DNA of 64,000 bases from Diadema setosum (taxonomy: Eukaryota; Echinodermata; Echinoidea; Diadematoida; Diadematidae), in assembly GCA_033980235.1 (NCBI GenBank), contig CM067067.1, positions 38,669,985 through 38,733,984 of the forward strand, given 5' to 3'. The notes beneath the pieces were generated by a model. It was not told the origin of the DNA. It saw only the letters and a list, made by a program, of their open reading frames with translations, and did no database searches. The number at the start of each line of letters is the position of its first letter. Position 1 is the first letter of the stretch. The position numbers and the translations under genes were made by a program. Positions 11,405-24,900 of this stretch are shown piece after piece.

Positions 11405-11600
11405 TTCCATTCTTTTTTAAACAAGAGATCGCAGGTTCGAATCTCCGATAGGGGCGTAATCTTCAGACAAGATGATTGAGTCACTTTGTCTCTGGTATAC
11501 AACGGTATGAATTGGTGATGGGGTAATAAGTATGATCATAATGACCCTCCTGCAATATGGCCCTGCAGTAAGCCCATAAACGCAGAAACAATCATTGCCA
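11405..11600 (+). mobile_element. possible tRNA-derived SINE remnant
   Basis: GGTTCGAATCTCC at 11434-11446 is a good RNA polymerase III B box, followed by a CTTCAGACAAGAT-like body. No clear A box is seen, so a decayed SINE is more likely than a tRNA gene. Confidence 0.35.
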
Positions 11601-12175
11601 ACGAGGGAAGATTTCCACTTATGAAATGATAAAAGATCTTAAACAATGCTCGAAGATGTTACACGCAACCGTGATGATGCTTACAATAGGTAATGTTTCA
11701 AAATGTAGTGTCACTTGCAACTTTGTGTTATTGGTGATATTTACAAATAGATGCAATGCCTACAATTTTGTAACGCCCAGGAATGTAGTGGCGTCTACGT
11801 ATAATACTTATCAACTCAATAATTCTTTTTTGTCGTAATGATTCAGCAGACAGTTGTTAGAACATCTGAATAGTTTAATTGTTTTTTCGAAGTCATTTTG
11901 GCACTATACTGGACGATTAATGTATAGTTCAGTGATTCATGTATTGATTGTTGCCAATTGTCCTATCTCAGTTAAAATTCTCGTGATAACTAGTCGTATT
12001 TTTCGGAAATACGTTGTACTTTTGTTATATATTAGATAATGCCAAGTTTCCAAGAGAATTCATCTTGACCAAATTATTGACCACTAAGTTTGTTGACTGA
12101 CATCTCTTTGATTTTCTTGAACCAAAATCACAATCTCTCATTTTCTACTCATTGTTCTGTAATTTACCTTTGCAG
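11601..12175. other. intronic sequence, nothing recognised
   Basis: AT-rich sequence ending in the acceptor region TTTACCTTTGCAG of the next exon. Short open frames here show no family resemblance. Confidence 0.4.
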
Positions 12176-12237
12176 GAAAAAGAAGTTATGATCCGAACCA
12201 GGAGAATCATAGGGAGGTTCAGAAGAGAACGCAAGTG
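12176..12237 (+). CDS. plus-strand gene exon, KR-rich linker
   Basis: A 62-nt exon between TTTACCTTTGCAG and GTGAGA. In the frame that continues into the exon at 13244 it supplies two bases of a split codon plus 20 codons, KRSYDPNQ...QKRTQV, and leaves in phase 0. It has two Lys-Arg pairs, which first suggested a neuropeptide precursor. In context it is more simply a charged linker before the helical C-terminal region. Another frame (EKEVMIRTRR...) is open but hits a stop at the donor. Confidence 0.45.
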
Positions 12238-13243
12238 GTGAGAAATCAAGAATTAATGCATTTTTTCCGAGATTCAAGACTGGTATTAAGGAACCTGTTG
12301 TCATTACCTTTTCTTCCTGCACTCAAATATCAAACTTACGCGCACCCGTATGAATTATGCATGTGTATAATAAATCCAACTCTGTGGATCTCCCGCTTTC
12401 CATTCACTTCTGCTTACTCTAGTTGTAATGATGGATGCAACAGAAACAGGAATAAATCTCGACACGTTAACTTATCGACGTGTATGGTTACCCATTTTCT
12501 ACGACATTGCAATTTAGGGAATTCAAAGGAAACAAAGAACGTTTCAAGAAACAATTTAGTAGCAACCAAACAAATATTTTGGCTGCATGGATAATCATTT
12601 ATCTATCAAATTCATGCATATAAAGGTAGGATGTGTCTTCATATGACGGATCACAACATAATAGCACTTACAGTCCAGTTTTATAAGTACAGCGACAACG
12701 GGCGAAGGGACAAACAAATAGCAAGAAATCTTTGCAGCAAAGTAGAACTTTTGCCACATAGCGCAGAAAAAGAACCATTTAGGTAACTGTTGTTTCATGA
12801 TATGCTCACAACCTCTCGCTTTTATCTCCTTTCCTTCAAGTTTGTCCAGAATTTCCAAAGATATCTTAAATAGAATTTATGGCTAGATAATCAGAGTGTA
12901 CGGACTTAAACATTTTGCAAAATATTCATATTTTCCACCTGCGCGCATCACCATTCATTCATTACTTGATGTCTGTTGGCGTATAGGCGATATGTCGCGC
13001 GCATTACCGCAGTCGAAATTTGCACATTCCATGCATGGACTAATAAACGACCTTTGTTAATTCTGGCCTTTCAGTCTGTCTCATGTTCGTTTGTCTGTTC
13101 ATCCTGGATCAGATGTTAAAATTCTTTATTTCCTGTCACTGTTGCTTGTATGCCTTCTCCTGCCTCAGTATTCCTGCACTATATTTGTCCACAATGTCTC
13201 GCATAAAATGTGTATCTTTTTTTTCTCCTCTTTTTCTTCCCAG

Positions 13244-13312
13244 AGTCAGATGTGTATTCTAGACGATCTTTTCCAAGACTTACCAGAAGAGGGCAAAACA
13301 GAAGTCATCAAC
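13244..13312 (+). CDS. plus-strand gene exon, start of death-domain-like region
   Basis: A 69-nt, 23-codon exon in phase 0 at both ends. It has one of the best acceptors in the window (a 25-base pyrimidine tract ending TTCTTCCCAG) and donor GTAAGA. The peptide contains FQDLPEEGKTEVIN. Joined to FLSDDG of the exon at 50879, the run LPEEGKTEVINFL resembles helix 1 of the p75 neurotrophin receptor death domain (LPPAKREEVEKLL). The likeness is read by eye. A second frame is open and rich in Arg-Arg, but it does not fit the phases of its neighbours. Confidence 0.5.
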
Positions 13313-16300
13313 GTAAGACGAACATAAATTCATAATTGAGCGAATACAAATAAGGCTATGACACTGAAACAACCGTTCGCTAAAGTGGGGGTGGAAAAGT
13401 TCTCTCCCATACCTCCCATGTACGATGATGTATGGTTAAAGTTAGGGGAGTTTGCGCTTCAAAAATAATATGATTATATTATACTGATTTACTTGGGTGT
13501 TCAGAATTGCTTTTTGTTTCTTCTTTCTTGTTTTCCTCCCTCGCGCTTTAAAAGCGTGGATGGGGGGGGGGGGGAAGAAATTGAGTCGAAAGTACGATGG
13601 CCTACATGAGTATACGAACATGTTTTATTTGGCGTTCAAACGTTCGTCACTCACTCTTAATTTCTTGTCATGAGAAGTGTGATGCTTTTGTGCATAACCT
13701 GATTCAGAGCCAGGGAACACTTTGAGTATGTATGTCAGGAATGATACATAAATATTTTGGATTTATTCTTGTTTTTGATATACATACATAGTAAAAATCT
13801 CACTCAAACGAACTTGAAAAAAAAAAAACTGCTTCGTTGCCATAAAAGCAACCCCCATTGTTAAAAAACAAACAAGCAAACAAACAAACAAGCACAAGAT
13901 ATAACAAACAAGTAGACACATACAATATTGCCACCTAACTCAAAGTTCCATATCCTCGCATGATTTTTTTTTTTAAATTTCAAATATGACAAATAATGTA
14001 AGATTGAATTGAAATACGTTCACTTCTTTCTTTCTCCCTCTGTAGACGTTCGCGCGATGGATACATTTCGACTGACAGTCCTCCCCTGTAGCATAGTAAA
14101 GCCATGCCTCGATAACACCAGCCTATAGTCATGTTGACTGCCTCCTCATATTTTACTATGCCCCTCTCTGGCTTCAGCAATCTCATCAGGAGAAAAAACA
14201 ATACAACAAAAACAAGCAAAGCGTGGTATTGGTCAGGTGCAATGAACTTTTCCGGTTAGCGTCCATTCGCGAGGAGATGATGACCACTGGAGCGAAACAT
14301 TATCGGGCACTGGTATGCAAATAACGTGTAAATGTATCCAATTAATCATGGTAATGAATAGCCGGTTACAGTGTGACCGACAAATCGTTTTAACTCCATC
14401 CGGGACTTCGGACTGCGAGCCCGCAAAAGCCCCTTTACGCTTTCTGCGTGTGTGTGTGTGCGTCGCACACTAACACGCACGTTCTCACATTGTAGTGTCA
14501 TTATATTTTGCTTCTTATTCCATGTTGATTTATAAAAAAAAATCATCACCTTATCAACGGACATCGTGCTGCGATGTTCTTTACTCTATGTTGTTTACTA
14601 GTTATCATGATGTTCTTTACTAAACATGATGTTTTGAAAATGTACGATGATAAGGTCGAAAGCGACAACTGAGATTAGATTTTGTGACTACATGATCCCA
14701 ATCCTAAGATATGCTTTCAGAGCTACCTGAATTGTATCATCCCATCAAATTTGTATTCTGCAGATTAAACTGTGGGGTTTTGTACTTCTAAGAATTCGTA
14801 GTCACCTACGCCACTTTAAAATGAAAATGTAATACCGTTCCTTTTTTGGGGTAATACGTTTCCTTCCTAGGTATATTCGGCTGTCTTATACACCTTTTAC
14901 CACTATATTCCCACTTGATCACAATGTCATAATCGACGTCCTAAATAATTGATTTTCAATTTGTTGTAAAACCTGGTAGATTCTGTGAAAACAGGAAGAA
15001 AACAAAGCGACTGAATTGACAGATAATGTCAACAATGAGAACCATGAATATTTTGATCGTTAACTGGTATGCTCGAGTGTTTTGTCCTTCGAGTGAAAGT
15101 AATAAATCCGACTGGAAGTCGTGACGATTATCAATAACAACTTGTCAACACTGCTGTACAAAACTGTTATGCTTCTGTCAGAGGAACTCTGTACGTAATC
15201 GGAGTTTGCATTTTGATCAGAGTTTATGACTTTGCATCAGTAGGCCTACTAAACAGCGGAAAATTTGTAGGCAGTGTATTCCAGAAAAAAGAAAGAAAAA
15301 AGATAGGAGTATAACAAACAAAAATACATGTACTTCAAATCTAATCGGGCTCAATTTGAATATTACGTAATGCATCTCCTTAACGGAAGAAAATAATTAG
15401 ATAATACTGGTTATTGGTATATGATGTAAATGTCATAATGGGATATCAAATGTCACTTTCCGGAAATAATTGTACGCACATTTCAGAATCGAACCCCAAT
15501 AAGGAGAGTGGAGTGTCTGAATACTTAATGGCTGGACTATTACTATTATTTCATCAGTATATGAGGAAAACATTTAACTCTCACAAAACGGCATTATTAT
15601 CATTCAGCAAGCATACAATGACTTAATCTAATTAAATCGCTCGTTTATTCTATGTATCTCGTGACTGTAGACATGCTCATTCATTTACTATGTGTCATCA
15701 TTATTATTTTTAGTGAAGTGGTAAATATAGTTTAGGGAAAATTTTATGATTACTGTTTCATTGTTACGTATACGCATCGATGAATGGGTACCGAAAATCG
15801 CACTCCTCAGCCAGAAAAAGAGGCAATTCGGCCATGCATAAAGTGGCTATAAATGAAGTTTGTCCAGTAAAAGATATGCATTTTGTTGATTTAAATATGA
15901 ATATGGTGATTCCTGGGAATGAATGAGAGAGAGAGAGAGAGAGCTGAATAATGTGACTCTGATATGTTTATTTGCCTCCTCTGTTGTAGCATTTCGACTT
16001 AGTTTAATTTCGTGTGTTTGTTGTGCGTCGAGTCTTGTGGATGATTAAGAACGATGATTCAATTCACAAAATGATTCGCATCTTGTACCAAGTGTATATA
16101 ATATATGACCAGACGTTTGTGCGTAAATACTACGATGTCCAAATAATGAGAAGAAACCAGCATGTGATTAATTGGCTAGGGAGGAGAGATGGATCTGCAA
16201 TCTAACAAGGTTCTGTAGGATTCCAGTATATAGGAAGCAGTTTTATTTAGGGATGGAAATCACGACGATATTGAGTTTTGGCATGTGGTTAATAAAGTGA

Positions 16301-18887
16301 CTACCGTCATGTATTGTGAATTCAGCGTCCTTTTCAGTTTGTTCGATTCGTCACGCGCACAAACACAAATAATACACACGCACATTCACACTCATACACA
16401 ATTCATGAACGCATTATCAAATTTTCCCTACAAATTTCACGATTGCCACATAGTGTCGCTTGATTTTTGAATGGCATCCCAGAAGACTCTATTAATTGTC
16501 ATGCCACCAAGTCAAACTCAGAGTATTAAAGAGAAAATAAAATGGATCTACAACATTTAGGGCCATGTAGAGTGACAATCAATGGATTTTGTATTATTTA
16601 ACGGAAAGTAGATCGTCATGCCTGATAAATAAGTTCGAACATTTCGACGCACGGCTGACGAATCTATCCAAGGATCTATCACGGAAACTTAATATTCGGT
16701 TGTTGTTGTGTTTTGTTTTCTACAGAAACTGCTAGTGTCAGTAAAATCGTTCTATAGGGTAGCTGGCCATATAAAAAAAAAATGACCCTATCAGCGAGAT
16801 TAAGTAAAATAAAATATTGAAGAGCATCGTAGATTTCAAAAAGTGTGCACTCCCGGATTCTCTCTTCTCCCCTTGGCAACCAATGACAAAAAGATGAATT
16901 GTCGATGTGCATCCACACTCTGAGCTGTGATTCTATCACCATGGATTCGTCAATCCTGTTGTGAATGAAGTAATGATTCAAATATTGATACTGGTGTTCG
17001 TCATGTAGTTGTGCTACTTCATGTAAGTCAAATTTGCCATAAAAAAAAAATGAAAGCTTTATTCCTCGTCATTCTAATGATTTTGCCACTATGAATAGGG
17101 CCAAACAAAGTATGAGACAAATTCCTCAATAAAATTGAAATTGTATGAAAAAGCCTTTTCCGTTTGATTTTGAGTGTTGATTTTCTTTACAATATACAAA
17201 GTTGGATAAGTTGACTAATGTACAAAAATGTCGTAGTTTACAAGCTGTTTTGAATGTGTTATGATCTCGTTTATTTCCGTACAAACTACACATCATTATC
17301 ATCAAAGAAATACGAACAGATGTAGCGACCACGTAGTATCTATAATTACTTTACCTTGCAAATTGCAAAACAAAAGGTTATTGAAATTTCTGTGGAATTA
17401 CTTCCATCTACCACGTAGACATCGCTTTCTATTCACAATATAACTCGGGTTATATAGTTTGACGCAAGATACGTTTACAAGATTTGTTTAATTAGAACTT
17501 CCTTCTATCGTGTTCTCATCTTAATGCTTTCTGCAGCGGTGAGCTTTTAACAAAATTCTTGTGAATGCAAGGCAGATTGAGAAAATGATATAGGTTAGAT
17601 ATTGCATCAAAGTAAGAAAAAAGATATCTATTGACATGGTATGCAGGAAAAAAAAAAAGCAACTCGACAAAATCTTCATCTACTAGCATTCACGGGTGTG
17701 AAGGAAAAAACCAACACATCCACATTTCAACTTTGTGGTAATTATTTTCCACACACATTAATACAAACGATATTTAGAATTATTTTAAGACATGTCGCCC
17801 ATACTGCTTCTGGGGACTAAACTAAGATTTGATGCTGAAGGAGGGTATGTGACCTTTGTTTTTTTTTTAAACATCATTCATATTGAAAATCCAATCGTGA
17901 CAAAAATGATACAAAAATTAATGCTACTCATCAACCGGTTCATAATTAACTTCAATGTATTTGTCAAACTTTTCTTCACATCAATTCTTTAATTCCTTTT
18001 ATTGAGGTGGGAAGGTAATAGGCTTACGTACCTTAATGTGCACAAGTTACAATCTGAATAATCTAAATCTTTTGGTTGCTGCAGCATCATTGACGAAGGT
18101 TAAACAAACCTGAACTACGCTCTGGATACATCAGGAGGGGTATCTAACATTACAATCATGACATCAGTATTTTCCTTTTCTTGTTAAGGAAAAGGCTCAG
18201 ATCGTTCACTAATCTCTCTTATGATGACTCAGCACTGGTATAGGACAGCTACAAAGTGATTATACACAGATACAGGGAGTATTACCCTATGCCACAAGAG
18301 TTTTATGACCTCCACAATGTCTATTGTCTTTGCTTGCAAACGCCTAAATACATATGAAATCTACTGAAGCAATGGATGTCATCCTCGGTACATACAGAAA
18401 AATCATTTTGCTTGATTCAATTCTACACAAAGTTTGTGATCAAATCACGCCATTAAAAATAAAAAGATGAGGGGATAAAAGACACAAAGTTTAAACTTAA
18501 GAATCATATTACGATCTGGCATATCATGTACATACTCCACATAGCTATATGTGTATTCTTTGAGTATAAATCTCTCTGCAATTATAAGGTAATAAAGTCT
18601 CACTAGATAATGATCTCATAATCAGTCAACAAAAGCATACAACATACATTTATGCACAAATGCATTTCAATCAACTCATATATTTGTTACACATTTATAA
18701 CATGAACTTCAGTTGCTGTTTTTTCTGTTTCAATTAAAGTCATGATATACACACGAGATCATAGTATGCTTTAATTCCAATTATTGTAGGCACATTGGAG
18801 ATACATAGAAGAAAAGATTCACAGCATTGTAAGAAGGTGACAACTTGGTGTGTGAGAAATGTCGCTGTGGTTTACTCACCAAAACAC
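13313..18887 (+). other. intergenic or intronic, no gene seen
   Basis: A long stretch of AT-rich DNA with a poly-G run near 13563, (CAAA)n-like sequence near 13865, a (GA)n near 15926 and scattered poly-A or poly-T. A pyrimidine-rich acceptor-like site ends at 15989, but no convincing exon follows. If exons 13244 and 50879 are joined, all of this lies in one intron. Confidence 0.45.
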
Positions 18888-18958
18888 CACCACAAACAAG
18901 ACTTGAACCTAGTAGCCTACATTGTAAGCAAAGCTTGAACTACCACAGCTAGATCCAA
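18888..18958 (-). mobile_element. tRNA-derived SINE head, decayed
   Basis: On the minus strand an A-box-like TAGCTGTGGTAG (18951-18940) is followed 30 bases later by a B box GGTTCAAGTC (18909-18900), the layout of a tRNA-derived polymerase III promoter. The stem sequences of a functional tRNA are not present. Confidence 0.45.
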
Positions 18959-19014
18959 ACAACTTTCAGGATTTCAGCTTGTTGCCGTGTTACTTGCTCC
19001 TACAAGTCTGTTTA

Positions 19015-19110
19015 GGCAATGGGTCACATGCAACCATCAGGTTCTAGGTTCAATACCCCTTTTGGATCCACGTCATCCCACAGCGACTGACACAGTGGTA
19101 AAGTTCACTT
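19015..19110 (+). mobile_element. second SINE-like remnant, opposite orientation
   Basis: B-box-like GGTTCAATACC at 19047-19057 with a weak A-box-like region about 35 bases upstream. It is separated by about 60 bp from the minus-strand SINE head. Confidence 0.35.
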
Positions 19111-19230
19111 ACTCACCATGCTTGCATGACAAAAAGCATACAATTAATATGGACAAAACATCTTCTGATCAAGTATGAAAAAATAGTCTTCACCAACGTA
19201 AAAACAGGAACATGCCAAGAAGCAGCACAG

Positions 19231-19385
19231 CCTGGGCCACATTTCATTAAAAGCTGCTATGACAACAACTCTTGCAGGAGTGACAAATGCCATGGTAACA
19301 ACAAGAATCGAGATTTCTAACTGGTTGTTCTTAAAGTTCCAGCAAGACTTGCTATCTAGGCATCTTTTATGTAATAGGGCCCTGG
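19231..19385. mobile_element. small TIR element with CCTGGGCC ends
   Basis: The left end CCTGGGCCACATTTCATTA and the right end, read on the other strand as CCAGGGCCCTATTACATAAA, are imperfect inverted repeats around about 155 bp. The ends resemble those of the element at 58483-58651. It carries no coding capacity. Confidence 0.55.
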
Positions 19386-21242
19386 CCTGCCTCATTCTAC
19401 CAGCCTACAGTTTTGATATCGAACCTAATGACATATTCAACATTATATTCGGCTTTGAACATTTCACACACACAAACTTCTACACAGTAACAAATATATC
19501 CTCAACTTTGCAAAATCAACATGTGTCTGGGGCAAACGATTCTTGACAATGCGTTTATAAGATACACATTATAGTACTAGCCTAAACAATGAACAACTTG
19601 ATTTCAGTAATCTAAACTAAAGTCTTCTCGTCTCTTCCAGTGGAAGTGTAATATTCTCATTCCTCAACGTTATCTACTTGATAGGAGATATTCAAACTGG
19701 TGTTAGTGGCATAGATACAGCAGGCCAACTAAGCACATCTGCATATTCAATTATTGCAAGATAATAATTACAAAGAAAAAAAAAGATGTTACGTCCAACA
19801 CTTGCAGTCCTTCAAATTAGCTCAGTCATTGTCTCACAACGAATGTATTAATGCTAGTTTGATGAATTTCTATTCTTTCAATACCAGCACATATATAGAA
19901 CATAGATATCATACTTGTATAATCACTTTGAGTCATAATGGTGCACACATTGCAAACCACTTAAAGTAACACTCATCGTATCGCACTTCAGCTAAAAACC
20001 CACACACCATCTATTTTCTCTGGCCTTCATGTACAGCATATCACTGTCATCTGACTCTGCAAAAGCCATAACCCTATCTAGCTAAATCAAGAGTGAAATT
20101 ATGCTCTATTGGAATGTGTAATGATGATCAATTAACTCTTAATCGCCATGTTCGCATGTCCGACTGAGTCGACGGCGTGCAAACTCTCAAACGCAAAAAC
20201 CCGCCCAATCCGATCGATAAATCGCCAAATGCAGCAGTACAATGAAAGCGTTTTTCATGCTTCCGTTCCTCTCACGTGCAGCTGGCATTTTATGTGGTGA
20301 TTGACTATCATGCGGTGTCCCCTACTAGATATGAGTGTAAATTGTCACTGTTTTGTGTGCCAAAGTCATGCTTTTACAGTAATATAGCTACTGGTCAATT
20401 GAAAGAAAAACAATCATAGATGTGTCATACAATTTACATCAAAGCGAAGCCTGGCATTTTCTCTACAACTTTGTTCACTCCTTGTCAAGCTTAATAGAAA
20501 TTTATTGAAGTTACATAGACTTCAAAAACAGAATGTTATCTCAAAGCATGACTATGTTGGTGTCGCAGAATAATGTGGCACACAGGGGGTTTCCCCAATG
20601 GCACATAAAAGAGTTAAATGACAAGGAGATAATGCACATTGTAACCATGCATATGCAAAATCAGCTGGACAGCAAACAAATGAGTCTTTGTGAGAGTAAT
20701 AATTCCTACTCCTATACACAATTGTAAAGAGAGGTCAGTATACTTTCAGGGTGCACCCGACTTCCCATATACAAATTTCGGGGGCTATGTTGCAAAATAG
20801 TACACCTCATAAAGATGTGTAGATAGAATAAAAGTCAAGTTCAGGTACTGAGAGCAAGGTAGGTGGGCATAACCAATGACTCCTCACATCCTATCCTACC
20901 ACATTCTGAAACTAATACAGTTTCAATATCTGCTCTGTCACATTGCAAAAAAACTCCACCAAAAACAGTCCTTCGCAAAACAGAACAGGACCAAAAATGA
21001 CATCAGGCTTGGTGTCTGATATTAATCTGAAGGTGTGGAGCGCCTGTGTATTTAGCTTTTCCTTTGATGAACCACAGACTCTATCTCTGCTGTGATTTGC
21101 TCTTTATACAGATTATATGCCACATGCATAATATTTTCTGTGCAATATTTATCTCATTTCTATCTCTACATGGGTCTGCTCTGTTTACTATAGCATCCAG
21201 TACTTGACCATAATCCAGCATTTCCAGTTTTGATAATCTGAG
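19386..21242. other. no gene seen; downstream side of ALIX
   Basis: AT-rich sequence without recognisable exons. Part of it may be transcribed as distal ALIX 3' UTR, because several minus-strand AATAAA signals occur (for example near 20495). Confidence 0.4.
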
Positions 21243-21248
21243 TTTATT
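21243..21248 (-). terminator. candidate ALIX polyadenylation signal
   Basis: AATAAA on the minus strand, 246 nt beyond the ALIX stop codon. It is the nearest canonical signal, but the real 3' end is unproven. Confidence 0.4.
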
Positions 21249-21493
21249 CATTTCTCGTGTAGTAGAGCTAGATTAAAAAAATGTTGCTTTAAGAGCTTGA
21301 CTCCAACATACAACAAATCACATGTAAATTCTGACTCACAGCGGAGAGGATTCACTGCAAAAATGAATAAGTGGAATTTATGGGGTGAAGAAAGTGTCTG
21401 AACTATGCTTTCCTTATGGATTTCTCATTTCCACCATTTGGTGTCCAGATGATGTCAAAAAAAAAAAAATAATAATTATGCAGAGAAAGACAA

Positions 21494-21963
21494 TTATGGC
21501 GGAGGCTGCTGCCCATAAGGATTATACCCTGGCTGGCCGTATGGCTGTGCTGGATACCCCTGTGTGGGGTAGGCTTGCTGCGGGGGAGGTTGGGTGGGGT
21601 AACCCTGGGGGGCCTGTTGGTATCCATACCCCATTTGCTGTCCATAGGGAGGTTGAGTTGGGTACTGCTGGCCATACTGCCCATACGGTGTGGGCATTGG
21701 TGTGGGGGCACCATAGGAGGGGGCGTAGGAGGGCATGGGTTGGTAGTAGGGGTTGGCTGGAGGGTGCTGGCCATAACCGCCGGGCGCAGGTTGTGGGGGA
21801 GGTGCGGAGGCGGCGGCTGCAGGGGGTGGGGCCTGAGGTGCAGCAGCGGGCGGAGCTTGAGTCCTGGGTGCTGGCTGTGGGGTGGAGCGCGGCGCTGGTA
21901 CGGGCGGAGTCGGTGTAGGCTGGGTAGTCTTGGGTGGAGGTGGTCTCTCAGGAGGGACTTTCC
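21494..21963 (-). CDS. PDCD6IP: ALIX coding exon 15, proline-rich tail
   Basis: Final coding exon, 156 codons including stop, after an 8.7-kb intron. It encodes [11 protein letters not shown], two PAPR motifs, an Ala/Pro stretch, then a low-complexity Gly/Tyr/Pro/Gln tail with repeated YPTQ and GYP units and the end [10 protein letters not shown]. Vertebrate ALIX binds ALG-2/PDCD6 through YP-spaced repeats here; [10 protein letters not shown] is similar but not identical to the known motif. Long plus-strand ORFs on the same bases are shadows of its GC bias. Confidence 0.95.
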
Positions 21964-24900
21964 CTGCATAAGGGTGGAAGAACAAGAGGATTAAAAAATG
22001 GAATAAGCTTAACATGTGCTCAAGAAACCACCAGCAGTAAGAAACTGTAAATTGTCTCATGCCAAGCAGAAGGGCGCTAAGCCTTGTGAGCTTGAAAAAT
22101 CACAAAATATAATGGGCACATCACATGAATCACATGAATGAGCTTTCAAAACTCTGTTGAATTATGTCACAAACCAAAATTTTATATTTGGGCAAAATTT
22201 CTTGCTTGGGCCTTTCTGCCTGGCAAAAACAACAAAACTAGCAGCCCAAATGACGATGACATAAAGTACTATGAAAGGAAGCTTTCTCTTCCTCAAGACT
22301 TAGCCGGTTAAATTTCCGATGACATTCTCATTACAGATACAAAATTATGTCCACAGATTAAAGGGTGTGTACAGTTCTGGTCGAGGTGAGGATTTAGCTT
22401 TTAACGTTTTGCGAGATATTCAGAAACCACTCCATGAGATGTCAAAGAGCATGCTGTTCTAAGGGGTATCAAAAGTTTATTCGATGAAAATCGGTTTCGA
22501 AATGGCTGAGATATCCAAAAACACGGTGAAACAAAGAGATCTTTGAAGTTGTGGCATGTCACCTTTTATTATTAGCACTTTTTTTTATATCTCAGCCATT
22601 TGAAAACCGATTTTCATCAAATAAACGTTGAATCCTTCTTAAAATTACATGCTCTTTCATATTTCATAAGAGGCTTTTCATTATCTCACTTTAGGAATGT
22701 TCAAAACATGAATCCCCACCTCAACCAGTACTGTACAGGCCCTTTAATCCTGTTGAATGAGATATAAAAATTTCATAGGATAGTACACACATTTCATAAA
22801 CTTCCAGAATTCTGGAAAAAACAAGTTCTGTGATGACATGTTCACATGGAAGTTCTGCAGCTGAACCTACAGCTTTGACTTGCAAGACTTCAAACAACAG
22901 CAAATATTGAGAGGCTTGCTGTCTACTATGCTTAACAGAGAATATGGAGCATTTGCATGTCAAATATGCTACACTCGAAAACCAATTTGAGGAGAGTGAG
23001 AAGCAAGCTATTTGATTTACAGACAAGCTTACAGTCTTGCAGCAAATTACAGAATTAAGAGAAATTAGGTTTTGAAAAGCAGTTAAAAGAGACAAACAAT
23101 TTACCAGAAAAGTTGTGTCGTAGAGCGACATGTACGTACATGTACAATGCTGTAGATTGACATTTAAAGGTAGGGGATACCTTTTACAGACCTCCCAAAA
23201 TGCAGCAAAACATTAAATATGAACCTCAGGGGACTTGTTTAGGCCACTGCTGAGAAATTTGGAAGTCAACAGTTATCTACAATTTGAATAATGCACAAAA
23301 CTCAACTACTCAGTAGTTCTGTGTGTCAGCCACACTTACGCCTTTTTGTTGCAGTCTTCTGTATTTTTTTATCTATAAACACAAATCTAAAAGTATAAGA
23401 GCTGATGTAATAACATATAGAGTGTGTGGCAAGAATGTATATAGAAATGTTTGTAAGTTTTGATGAACTTTCTTCACAAAATATACATGATGGACACACA
23501 TGCAGTGCATGGGTCTGCAAAGGTAACCTAGTAATGTACTGGAATTTACGGTGAGCCCCGAAAAAAATTCAATTCAAAATCTAACGGTCAATAAAAATGT
23601 ACTAAATGTTACCTTCCACTTTCAATACTTTATGGAGTTTCTAAAATGATACTCTCTTCAACATACCACTGTATTTATACAACTCTTCATTTAAGGCATG
23701 CAAATGGGATTCCCTACCTTTAATACTAACAAAACTACAGCACTTTGACCACAGCATGGAGTTGACCAGAATGCCTCTACTTTCTCAAGCAATCACCATA
23801 TGTTGTTAGAAGTACATGGCCCTTTATTTACATTTTCATGAAGTTCACTGACCTTGACCACTGACCTCAAGAATTGACCATACCCCTCCCCACCTTTGTT
23901 TGTACAAAGGAATTATTTCTTAATTCCATTATCCATCATGCCAAATCTTTGGAATTTCTTTGCATTAATTATTGCCAGAAAATGACATTTATGCCTAAAT
24001 TTAGTTAACCTTTGATCTTTTTCAGCTCTGCGTCTCACAAAGACATCTCACCGTTAATGCACATCTCCCCAGCCTTCTTGGCAGATGATATCACCATTGA
24101 CATTCCCAGCTGAAGCAATGGCTAGTGAATGACATTTTCAGTTACTATACAGCAATATATGACCTGTCATGTCATGAAAACAACTGGCTATGCGTTACTG
24201 AAGTTCTTGTTGGGAAATGGCATTTTCAGCCAAAGGTCAATGATCCACCACCTTTGACCACAAAGGATTTTTTTTTTTTTTTTTTTTTTTAAGCTTCATA
24301 ACAAAATGTTTACGTAATGTTGAATACCTGGCCCAGGTGTTATGAAAATCTATCACAGAGGTTTTCTTCATCATGTTAACAGTATCTGAGGAGCATGGAG
24401 GGATGAATGTACAATGTATGCACCAAAATCAAGTCACTTTCATCACTCGATATTGTGGAGGCATACAAAAATATTGGCTCAATAAAACAGATGATGAGGA
24501 TTGATACCAGTATTTATATCATCAGCAATAGACATACACATGCAGAATATATGCCACACCACATAATACATATATGTGACCCTGCACCACAAAACACACA
24601 AAAAGTCGCCAGATATGGATTTTTAGTTAAGGGCAGATTCTGAAAGAGCAGACTCTAAGCTTTAAAGTGATATGTAACTCAATTCAAATGGATTCTTCTA
24701 ACCTAAATAAATATTGGAGAGAAAGCGCACACTCTGGAAAAGTTTGAACTGAGAAAAGAGGATGTGAAGTACAGTGTCTATTCAAGTGCCTAATCTTTAC
24801 TAAGCCGTGCTACTAGTGCCATGAATGGGACAAAAACTTTGATGTAAACCACTATAGCAACAACAATGAAGGGATTATCAGATTAAACTGAAATTGTGCA

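Noticed and set aside
11434..11446. Intact tRNA gene at the B-box match
   Set aside because: No A box, no acceptor or anticodon stem; a SINE remnant at most. The same holds at 18900, 19047 and 63763.
12176..13312. Neuropeptide precursor (KR and RR sites, SYDPNQ..., SFPRLTRR)
   Set aside because: The Arg-Arg frame of 13244-13312 and the Lys-Arg frame of 12176-12237 are not phase-compatible with each other; the joint reading is an ordinary linker plus helix.
21385..21994. Long plus-strand ORFs (139 and 177 codons) and a second minus-strand ORF opposite ALIX exon 15
   Set aside because: They exist because the proline-rich coding strand is GC-biased and stop-poor; only the frame that completes ALIX from exon 14 has splice and family support.
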